A stretch of 64,000 nt of DNA, from assembly GCA_023254175.1 (NCBI GenBank), contig JALQYJ010000001.1, positions 24,861 to 88,860 of the forward strand, in the 5' to 3' direction. The DNA comes from Runella sp. (GTDB lineage Bacteria > Bacteroidota > Bacteroidia > Cytophagales > Spirosomataceae). Both the position numbers and the translations under genes were made by a program. Positions 53,024 to 59,577 of this stretch are shown here, one piece after another (position 1 is the stretch's first letter; the number at the start of each line of letters is the position of its first letter). The notes beneath the pieces are model-generated. The model ran no database searches. It worked only from the letters and a program-made list of their open reading frames with translations, and had not been told where the DNA came from.

Positions 53024-53063
53024 GTACATTCGACATTCTTCCTTCTACGCTCGACATTCAAAA

Positions 53064-53351
53064 TCACAGCCACATTTTCACCAGTTCTTCCCATTCTTGT
53101 TCCAACGAATACGATGGCATTTCGGCACGGGCGCGTCGGTACCAGTAGCCTGCATTCCATTGGTCGCCTTCTTTGCGGTGCAAATACGCGTGTAGGCGGT
53201 CGTAGTCGCGCGTGCCTTCACGCGACTGAGCTATATCGTGTGCTTCGTCCCATTGGCCTTTGGCGTCGTACCACAAGGCTTTCACTAAAATAGGACAATC
53301 GGTAGGTACTTTCGATGAAGAAAGGCTTTGTTTAAAATCGTTAAATGTCAT
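53064..53351 (-). CDS. Conserved hypothetical protein, 95 aa
   Basis: Small soluble protein from the ATG at 53351 (MTFNDFKQSLSSSKVPTDCPILVKALWYDAKGQWDEAHDIAQSREG); the track's start at 53375 adds eight unrelated residues. The helical pattern with WYDAKGQWDEAHDIAQ, DYDRLHAYLHRKEGDQWNAGYWYRRA resembles a family I have seen in Bacteroidota and Proteobacteria, TPR-like in flavour, without a known function. No catalytic motif visible. Single gene upstream of the divergent desaturase gene. Confidence 0.78.
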   Translation of the reverse strand: MTFNDFKQSLSSSKVPTDCPILVKALWYDAKGQWDEAHDIAQSREGTRDYDRLHAYLHRKEGDQWNAGYWYRRARAEMPSYSLEQEWEELVKMWL

Positions 53352-53417
53352 TTTGGATGCAGATTGAAAAAACAAAGAAACCTGATTTTTCTCATCTTTT
53401 CTTCCAAACTCGACCGA

Positions 53418-53425
53418 TACTTTTG
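53418..53425 (+). promoter_or_regulatory. Candidate -7 box of the desaturase gene
   Basis: TACTTTTG matches TAnnTTTG; predicted start near 53431, about 28 nt before the ATG. The upstream T-rich stretch gives only a weak -33 element. Confidence 0.45.
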
Positions 53426-53458
53426 TGGTAGTGTAGTTTCAATTCATTTTCTCCGTTT

Positions 53459-54211
53459 ATGTATATTCTTGTCTTTTTTGTAGCCCACTGGTATTTGTCT
53501 CTTTTAATGCAAACCTTCTTCTTGCATCGTTACGCTGCTCATAAAATGTTCACAATGAGTTCGTTTTGGGAAAAATTCTTTTACACACTTACGTTCATTT
53601 TTCAAGGTTCTTCGTTTTTGAGCCCGTATGCGTATGGAGTGATGCACCGTCTTCACCACGCCTACGCCGATACGGAAGAAGACCCTCATTCGCCGAGTTT
53701 TTCGTCGAATCTTTTTGATATGATGTGGAAAACCAAGAATTATTACAACAATATTTTACACCGAGAAGACCAAATTCCTGCTAAGTTTAAGAAGGATGTT
53801 CCTCATTGGCAGTTTATGGAGCGCCTCGGCGATTATTGGATTATTCGTATAGGTTGGGGAGTATTGTACGTCTTATTTTATATCCAATTTGCGACGGCTT
53901 GGTGGATGTTTTTGTTGTTACCCATTCACTTTTTGATGGGACCTGTCCACGGTGTTATCATCAACTGGTACGCACACAAATACGGTTATACGAACTTTAA
54001 AGTAAATGATACGGCCAAAAACCTTCTTCCGTTCGACTTTTTGATGATGGGAGAATCGTACCACAACAACCACCACAAATTGGGTGGAAGAGCTAACTTT
54101 GGCGTAAAATGGCATGAGTTTGACCCTACCTATCCGTTCATTTTATTCCTGAACGCAACGGGTATCATCAAACTCAAGCGAAACAATGATTTGAATTATA
54201 TGCCTAGCTAG
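53459..54211 (+). CDS. Membrane fatty acid desaturase (acyl-CoA desaturase type)
   Basis: Integral membrane di-iron enzyme of 250 residues that introduces a double bond into acyl chains. All three His boxes are present: HRYAAHK near the start, HRLHHAYADTEEDPHSP in the middle and ESYHNNHHKLGG near the end. Hydrophobic segments FFVAHWYLSLLMQTFFL, FYTLTFIFQGSSF and WGVLYVLFYIQFATAWWMFLLLPIHFLM flank them. It likely controls membrane fluidity in the cold. Convergent with folD across a 14-bp inverted repeat. Confidence 0.93.
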   Translation: MYILVFFVAHWYLSLLMQTFFLHRYAAHKMFTMSSFWEKFFYTLTFIFQGSSFLSPYAYGVMHRLHHAYADTEEDPHSPSFSSNLFDMMWKTKNYYNNILHREDQIPAKFKKDVPHWQFMERLGDYWIIRIGWGVLYVLFYIQFATAWWMFLLLPIHFLMGPVHGVIINWYAHKYGYTNFKVNDTAKNLLPFDFLMMGESYHNNHHKLGGRANFGVKWHEFDPTYPFILFLNATGIIKLKRNNDLNYMPS

Positions 54212-54221
54212 GCGTGGTTAC

Positions 54222-54278
54222 TGGTTATCTGTTAACTATTATTTGTCAACAGTACGAATAACGATTAACAGATAACCA
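54222..54278. repeat. 14-bp perfect inverted repeat between convergent desaturase and folD genes
   Basis: TGGTTATCTGTTAA (54222-54235) and TTAACAGATAACCA (54265-54278) pair perfectly. The core GTTATCTGTTA recurs in the larger repeat at 57072-57141. Probably a bidirectional terminator or REP-like element. Confidence 0.8.
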
Positions 54279-54284
54279 AATCAC

Positions 54285-55166
54285 CTACTTAAAAATGGCT
54301 TTTTTCGAGGCCAAAAGCGTGTTGGTCATCAAGCCACAGATAGTCATGAGCCCTACTCCGCCTGGGACTGGGGTAATGTAGCTCGATTTGGGCGCAACTT
54401 CGTCGAACTTAACGTCGCCTTTAATGGCAAAACCGCTTTTTTTGGATTCGTCCACTACGCGCGTGATACCGACGTCAATTACAACGGCACCTTCTTTTAC
54501 GTAATCGGCTGTGATAAACTCAGGGCGTCCTAAGGCGGCAATCAAGATGTCAGCGCTTTGACAAACCTCTTTTAAATTATGCGTACGGCTGTGGCAAATC
54601 GTCACGGTAGCGTTGCCAGGTGCGGTATTTCGTTGCATCAAAATACCCATCGGAAGACCCACAATCTGGCTACGTCCTACCACTACGCAATGCTTGCCAG
54701 CGGTGTCGATATTGTAGCGTTTGAGCATTTCCAAAATCCCAAACGGGGTAGCTGAAATGTACGCAGGCAAGCCTTTGCACATGCGCCCAACGTTGATGGG
54801 ATGAAAGCCGTCCACGTCTTTCTCAGGGGCGACTGCTTCCATTACGGTGTTTTCAGAAATGTGAGAAGGAAGCGGTAACTGTACGATAAAACCGTCGATG
54901 TCTGCGTCGTTGTTGAGGGCTTCGATGTGCGATAGTACCTCCGCTTCCGAAGTAGTTTCGGGTAAACGCACAAGTGTTGATTTAAACCCTACCTCTTCGC
55001 AGCTTTTGATTTTTGATGCCACGTAGGTTTCACTTGCGCCGTTGTTTCCTACCAAAATCGCCGCCAAATGAGGCGTTTTTCCGCCTTCTGCTTTGATTTT
55101 ATCTACTTCTGCTTTGATTTCGGCTTTTACCTGTGCCGACAGGAACTTACCGTCTAAAAGTTGCAT
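54285..55166 (-). CDS. folD: Methylenetetrahydrofolate dehydrogenase / cyclohydrolase
   Basis: Bifunctional cytosolic one-carbon enzyme of 293 residues interconverting 5,10-methylene-THF and 10-formyl-THF. Motifs: [32 protein letters not shown] (catalytic Lys in YVASKIK), [49 protein letters not shown] (NADP site) and [19 protein letters not shown]. Complete. Confidence 0.97.
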   Translation of the reverse strand: MQLLDGKFLSAQVKAEIKAEVDKIKAEGGKTPHLAAILVGNNGASETYVASKIKSCEEVGFKSTLVRLPETTSEAEVLSHIEALNNDADIDGFIVQLPLPSHISENTVMEAVAPEKDVDGFHPINVGRMCKGLPAYISATPFGILEMLKRYNIDTAGKHCVVVGRSQIVGLPMGILMQRNTAPGNATVTICHSRTHNLKEVCQSADILIAALGRPEFITADYVKEGAVVIDVGITRVVDESKKSGFAIKGDVKFDEVAPKSSYITPVPGGVGLMTICGLMTNTLLASKKAIFK

Positions 55167-55391
55167 TTTGTATGTATAAATATTCTTAACTGTTCAACAA
55201 CTCTTGTACTTCTACCTTTAAAATTGGAAGATAGTTAATGATTATCGCCCAAATACTAACTGGCTCGATTGTATCATATCCATGAATTTATCTTGTTTCG
55301 AGTATCAACAATAGGCTCTTTCAACCTTGTGGGTTTGAAAAATTGTTTTTAACTGGGATAAATTATCTTTTATTAAACCATTCATAGTTTT

Positions 55392-56102
55392 CTACAAAAA
55401 CTTTTCCAGCAATGTCTCTTTCAACAGCTCCATACCCACTGTTGCTTTTTCGGGAATAAATGTGACGTACTTGGTGCTCCCAGCTAGCTCTGGTGTTTTG
55501 GGGTCAACCACGAAAATAGGCACACGAGGACGAACGTAATGCACCAAGCCCGCCGCAGGATACACCACCAACGACGTGCCAACCACCACAAAAATATCTG
55601 CTTGCTCGGTCAGTTCAATGGCGGGCTCTATCATTGGCACTTCTTCGTGAAACCACACAATATTGGGGCGTAGTTGGCTGCCAAGTTTGCATTTATCTCC
55701 CAAATTCAACTCCCACCCTTTGATGTCATACACCAAACGGGGATTTTTAGTACTGCGCGATTGGAACAGCTCTCCGTGTAAGTGGAGTACTTTGGTAGAA
55801 CCTGCTTTTTCGTGCAAATTATCGACGTTTTGGGTAATAATCTGAACATCAAATTGTTGTTCCAACTCCGCTAAAATCAAATGAGCCGCATTTGGCTCGA
55901 CGGATAGCGCCTGTTTGCGGCGTTCGTTGTAAAAATCAAGTACTAACTGCGGGTTTTTGCGCCAGCCCTCGGGCGTGGCTACGTCCTCTATGCGATAGCC
56001 TTCCCACAATCCATCTGAATCGCGAAAGGTCTTAATACCGCTTTCAGCGCTTATACCTGCGCCTGACAGGATAACTAACTTTTTTTTGGGCGACGATGAC
56101 AT
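55392..56102 (-). CDS. NAD-dependent protein deacylase (sirtuin) lacking the zinc cysteines
   Basis: Sirtuin of 236 residues, cytosolic. NAD site GAGISAESGIKTFRDSDGLWEG, ITQNVDNLHEKAGS and catalytic His in LHLHGELF (about 109) are intact. Y58 and R61 (FYNERR) form the YxxR motif of class III sirtuins that remove succinyl or malonyl groups. The zinc ribbon is degenerate: between HGELF and LRPNIVWF only one Cys (about 138) remains of the usual four, and FGE reads FHE. I believe related Bacteroidota proteins share this loss. Its start overlaps the 3' end of the upstream hydrolase gene by 59 nt. Confidence 0.9.
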   Translation of the reverse strand: MSSSPKKKLVILSGAGISAESGIKTFRDSDGLWEGYRIEDVATPEGWRKNPQLVLDFYNERRKQALSVEPNAAHLILAELEQQFDVQIITQNVDNLHEKAGSTKVLHLHGELFQSRSTKNPRLVYDIKGWELNLGDKCKLGSQLRPNIVWFHEEVPMIEPAIELTEQADIFVVVGTSLVVYPAAGLVHYVRPRVPIFVVDPKTPELAGSTKYVTFIPEKATVGMELLKETLLEKFL

Positions 56103-57054
56103 TCGTTTCTGGGATAAATGATTGTAAGAACGAGTTTACTTTTGCGTAAAACACCGCAGGATTGTCTAACCAAGGAAAATGATGCGCTAGGTCAATCACC
56201 GTTAGGGAGGCCGCAGGCAATGCTTTTTTCCAATAGCTGACCAATCCACTGAGATTGAATCGTTGCCGCGACAATACGACCATGACGGGGATGTCGCACT
56301 GACGAATGCTCGTAATGCAGTCAAACGGATCAGAAACAAATTTACTACTTACCCTGCTTTTTACGTCGATATTCTGAATTTTTTCGTACAAAAAACCTGC
56401 CGCTATGGGCTCATGAAGGGTATCGTGTACATAAGTAGCGGCCTGAAAACCCATGATGGCTTTGGCGCGTGCCACCGAGTCTGCCGTAATTGTTTGAAGG
56501 TGTTGTTGTAGTTTTTCAAACCGCCGATTGATGACTTCTTGCGACAACATTTCCGAAAAACCGTAATCCTCGTGCGTGTCAAAATACACCTCCGAGCTAT
56601 TGGGCAAGGTCGTCATCGACACGGGATTTACCAAAATTAATTGCCCCAAATGCGTGCCCGCTTGCGAAGCGTACGCACAGGCGATTTTAGCTCCAAAACC
56701 GTGTGCCATCACCGACCATTTCGGGATACGCAGCACCATTCGGAGGGCTTCAATGTCGGCTACGGCTTTGTTGAAATTGACCGTTGAGTCGCTAATGTAC
56801 GGAAACCGACTTTTACCCGTAGCACGCGGGTCGTAGAAGACAACGCGGTTGGTTTCCGATAGTTTTTGGACAAGTTCTCTCAAGTAGCTTGAAGAGTTTC
56901 CCACGTCACCAACGACAAGGACGGGATTGCCATTCCCGACTATTTTGAAGTACAAATTAGCGCCGCTGTTACAAATAGCCCACCCTTCGTTTTGGGCCCT
57001 ACTCCCCAACACCACCAACAAAAACGCGATTATATAGGGTAAAGCTTTTCTCAT
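56044..57054 (-). CDS. Exported alpha/beta hydrolase-fold protein, probably inactive
   Basis: Protein of 336 residues with a signal peptide (MRKALPYIIAFLLVVLGSRA). The alpha/beta-hydrolase fold is recognisable (GNPVLVVGDVGNSSSYLRELVQKLSETNRVVFYDPRATGKS, then WSVMAHGFGAKIACAYASQAG, a cap region, and DLAHHFPWLDNPAVFYAKVNSFL). The nucleophile position of the GxSxG elbow is Gly (AHGFGA, about G119), and the acid segment before the last strand (VMVVLSRQRFNLSG) has no Asp. The His is present. It may be a binding or signalling pseudo-enzyme. Its 3' end overlaps the sirtuin start by 59 nt, so the two are translationally coupled or cotranscribed. Confidence 0.85.
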   Translation of the reverse strand: MRKALPYIIAFLLVVLGSRAQNEGWAICNSGANLYFKIVGNGNPVLVVGDVGNSSSYLRELVQKLSETNRVVFYDPRATGKSRFPYISDSTVNFNKAVADIEALRMVLRIPKWSVMAHGFGAKIACAYASQAGTHLGQLILVNPVSMTTLPNSSEVYFDTHEDYGFSEMLSQEVINRRFEKLQQHLQTITADSVARAKAIMGFQAATYVHDTLHEPIAAGFLYEKIQNIDVKSRVSSKFVSDPFDCITSIRQCDIPVMVVLSRQRFNLSGLVSYWKKALPAASLTVIDLAHHFPWLDNPAVFYAKVNSFLQSFIPETNVIVAQKKVSYPVRRRYKR

Positions 57055-57071
57055 GCGGCCCCTGAGATTTT

Positions 57072-57141
57072 CGTTATTTGTTAATTGTTATCTGTTATTA
57101 GTTGTTCACTGCTGATAACAGATAACAATTAACAGATAACG
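57072..57141. repeat. 27-bp inverted repeat (one mismatch) behind argG
   Basis: CGTTATTTGTTAATTGTTATCTGTTAT (57072-57098) and ATAACAGATAACAATTAACAGATAACG (57115-57141) pair over 27 positions with a single G-U mismatch around a 16-nt loop. It begins 3 nt after the argG stop codon. It contains GTTATCTGTTA, shared with the repeat at 54222. Likely argG terminator although no T-run follows. Confidence 0.85.
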
Positions 57142-57143
57142 AA

Positions 57144-58343
57144 TTACTGATTCAACTCACTAATTTTCTGATAAATCATCACTTGGTTTGACGCTACTTT
57201 GGCAAAACCACGAACGTCGTCGCCAGTCCAAGCGTTGTTCATTTCACCATAGCTACCAAACACCGACGACATCAAATCGAAATTTGATTCAATGCCTTCA
57301 ACGTGGAAACGGTACGGCGCCAAATGAACGTGTACCAATCCCGAAACGTGTGCTTGGGTATCGGCTAAGAATGTCTCAATGTTACGCATTACAGGCTCCA
57401 TAAATTGCCCCTTGTGCAATAGACTTCCGTACCAGTTGGCCAACTGTTCTTTCCAGTACAATTGTTGCTCGCTCAATACGTGTTTTTCCAACGTATGGTG
57501 CGCTTTGATAATCACCAACGGCGCGGCTGCTTCAAAACCTACCCGTCCTTTGATACCAATAATGGTGTCACCCACGTGGATGTCACGTCCGATACCGAAA
57601 GGCGCTGCAATTTCGGTCAATTTCTGAATCACTTCTACCGCACTCATTGCTTCGCCGTTGAGCGAGCAAAGTTCGCCTTTTTCGAAGCCCAACGTAACCC
57701 GTTCGGCTTCGGTTTTGCTTACTTGTGTTGGGAAGGCACTTTCTGGCAGGTAGTTATTTGAAGTCAAGGTTTCTTTTCCACCTACCGATGTTCCCCACAA
57801 ACCTTTATTGATTGAATACGCTGCTTTATGCCATTCTTGATCAACTCCTTTTGATTTTAGGTACTCGATTTCGGCCTCACGTGAGAGACGCATGTCACGA
57901 ATCGGGGTAATGATTTCGGCTTCGGGCATGATGATGCGGAACGCCATATCGAAACGCACTTGGTCGTTTCCTGCGCCTGTGCTTCCGTGGGCAATGGCCG
58001 CTGCGCCAATTTTTTTGGCAAACTCAGCGGCTGCAATCGCCTGAAAAATACGCTCAGCACTCACCGAAAGTGGGTACGTGTTATTTTTTAGAATGTTTCC
58101 AAAAATTAAGTATTTGATGCACTCGTCGTAGTAAGCCGCTGTTTTTGAAATAGTTACGTGCGACTTCACACCCAACGAATACGCACGAGCTTCGATAGCT
58201 TTCAGTTCTTCGTCCGAAAAACCTCCAGTATCAACCAATACTGAGTGCACTTCGTAGCCTTTGTCTTCCGACAAATATTTGACACAAAATGAGGTATCCA
58301 GACCTCCACTAAATGCTAAAACAACTTTCTTTTTTTCTGACAT
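57144..58343 (-). CDS. argG: Argininosuccinate synthase
   Basis: Penultimate arginine biosynthesis step: ATP-dependent joining of citrulline and aspartate; cytosolic, about 399 residues. Motifs: VVLAFSGGLDTSFCVKYL (P-loop of ATP pyrophosphatases), AIAHGSTGAGNDQVRFDMAF, NKGLWGTSVGG and FEKGELCSLNGEAMSAVEVI. Start at the ATG 58343 (MSEKKKVVLAFSGG); the track's 58358 ATG would lie only 4 nt from the predicted transcription start. Downstream of the GNAT gene on the same strand, separated by a terminator, and followed by a long inverted repeat. Confidence 0.97.
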   Translation of the reverse strand: MSEKKKVVLAFSGGLDTSFCVKYLSEDKGYEVHSVLVDTGGFSDEELKAIEARAYSLGVKSHVTISKTAAYYDECIKYLIFGNILKNNTYPLSVSAERIFQAIAAAEFAKKIGAAAIAHGSTGAGNDQVRFDMAFRIIMPEAEIITPIRDMRLSREAEIEYLKSKGVDQEWHKAAYSINKGLWGTSVGGKETLTSNNYLPESAFPTQVSKTEAERVTLGFEKGELCSLNGEAMSAVEVIQKLTEIAAPFGIGRDIHVGDTIIGIKGRVGFEAAAPLVIIKAHHTLEKHVLSEQQLYWKEQLANWYGSLLHKGQFMEPVMRNIETFLADTQAHVSGLVHVHLAPYRFHVEGIESNFDLMSSVFGSYGEMNNAWTGDDVRGFAKVASNQVMIYQKISELNQ

Positions 58344-58368
58344 CGGTGGTAAATACAATTTTTTGTTG

Positions 58369-58376
58369 CAAAGTTA
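58369..58376 (-). promoter_or_regulatory. Candidate -7 box of argG
   Basis: CAAAGTTA on the plus strand is TAACTTTG on the minus strand (TAnnTTTG). It implies a start near 58362 and a leader of about 19 nt for the ATG at 58343. No matching -33 element. Confidence 0.45.
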
Positions 58377-58407
58377 AGATAATCTAAGGAAGGTTACTAA
58401 AAAAATA

Positions 58408-58435
58408 AACCCGCTGACCTTGGTGCCAGCGGGTT
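58408..58435 (-). terminator. Rho-independent terminator between the GNAT gene and argG
   Basis: AACCCGCTG and CAGCGGGTT form a perfect 9-bp stem with a 10-nt loop. On the minus strand it is followed by TTTATTTTTTT. It lies 21 nt after the GNAT stop codon, between that gene and argG, so it could also work as an attenuator. Confidence 0.88.
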
Positions 58436-58456
58436 AGTGAAGTAATATAGTTTTTA

Positions 58457-59164
58457 TTACGCCATTTCTACTTCTTGTTGGCGATGACGTGCTTTTGCTT
58501 CTCTGATTTCGCGTTGTAGCAATACGCGCTGCTTGAGGCGCATCCAGCGTTCGTACAGTTTTGATTCTTTCAAGAAGTCCCAAGGCGCTTTTTTCTCGCT
58601 TTTTTGAATCGCTTGTGGGTCGTACATCATTCCTGTACACAGACAGTTTTTACGGTTGGTACGCGTCAATACGTCATAGTTTACACAACTAGAACAACCC
58701 TTCCAGAAGGCATCATCCGCAGGTAATTCACTAAACGTAACTGGCTCGTAGCCCAAATCCGAGTTGATTTTCATTACGGCTAAGCTCGTAGTGATACCTA
58801 TGATTTTGGCTTCTGGATATTTGTTGCGTGATAACTCAAATGCTTTGCGTTTGATGGCTTTTGCAATTCCACTCTTTCGGTGGTCGGGGTGAACGATAAG
58901 CCCTGAGTTAGCCACAAATTTACCATGTTCCCAAGTTTCGATGTAACAAAAACCAACCCACTCGCCCAAAAGCGTAGTGGCGATGATTGCCTTGCCTTCG
59001 GCCATTTTTTCGCGGATGTAAACTGGAGAGCGTTTGGCAATACCAGTTCCGCGTTGTTTTGCGCTTTCTTCCATCTCTTTGCAGATAGTTTCGGCGAGGT
59101 TAAAATGTTTTTCTTCGGCTGTCTCTACAATGTATTGGTCAGATACGATTTCGATGTTTGACAT
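58457..59164 (-). CDS. GNAT family N-acetyltransferase upstream of argG, with a Cys cluster
   Basis: Protein of 235 residues. The GNAT fold is seen in VGFCYIETWEHGKFVANSGLIVHPDHRKSGIAKAIKRKAFELSRNKYPEAKIIGITTSLAVMKINSDLGYEPVTFSEL (the acetyl-CoA loop is HRKSGIA). Then follows a Cys motif CSSCVNYDVLTRTNRKNCLC, able to bind a metal, and a basic C-terminal tail. Placement directly upstream of argG, as in other Bacteroidota arginine loci, suggests acylation of glutamate or another arginine-pathway role (inference). No classical argA/argJ is in the window. Confidence 0.85.
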   Translation of the reverse strand: MSNIEIVSDQYIVETAEEKHFNLAETICKEMEESAKQRGTGIAKRSPVYIREKMAEGKAIIATTLLGEWVGFCYIETWEHGKFVANSGLIVHPDHRKSGIAKAIKRKAFELSRNKYPEAKIIGITTSLAVMKINSDLGYEPVTFSELPADDAFWKGCSSCVNYDVLTRTNRKNCLCTGMMYDPQAIQKSEKKAPWDFLKESKLYERWMRLKQRVLLQREIREAKARHRQQEVEMA

Positions 59165-59577
59165 TGTCGTTTAGTCAGGATTAAATCCTCTGCGGAGACA
59201 AATAATCCGCTTTGGTGTTGAAAATTGATGATTTTTTGGAAAAGATGCGAAGTATGTTTACCACATAGGCAAACGGATGTCATTGTGTCCTTTCGGACCT
59301 ACAAACGAATGGCGTAGTATGTGCGCAGCGAGTATGTGAGAGCGTTTTGGCCACCTTTGTAATTTTGTTTTTGAAAAAACGTGACAAATATCGGTTAAAT
59401 TGTACGAACCATACAAGAAAAAAACGAATTATTTTTTTCGATAGTTCATTTACTTTGGTATGTCGTACTATACATAATTTTTACTTGTTTATAAAACTTG
59501 TCAGTTGGCAAATTAGTTTACTCCAAATGCTTACTTTATAAGGTAACACAATACACATTTTCATTTTAAACTACACT
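59165..59577. other. 413-nt divergent intergenic region
   Basis: It separates the divergent GNAT and PQQ-type dehydrogenase genes. Visible elements: a small GTCC-TTTC-GGAC hairpin near 59288, TAATTTTG near 59359 (a TAnnTTTG without a good -33), and an AAAAAAA/TTTTTTT palindrome near 59420-59440. The 64-codon ORF in the track (59347..59541) has no coding character and I do not accept it. Confidence 0.4.

Noticed and set aside
59347-59541. 64-codon ORF upstream of the PQQ-type dehydrogenase
   Set aside because: Low-complexity, AT-driven composition without a recognisable motif or good start context.
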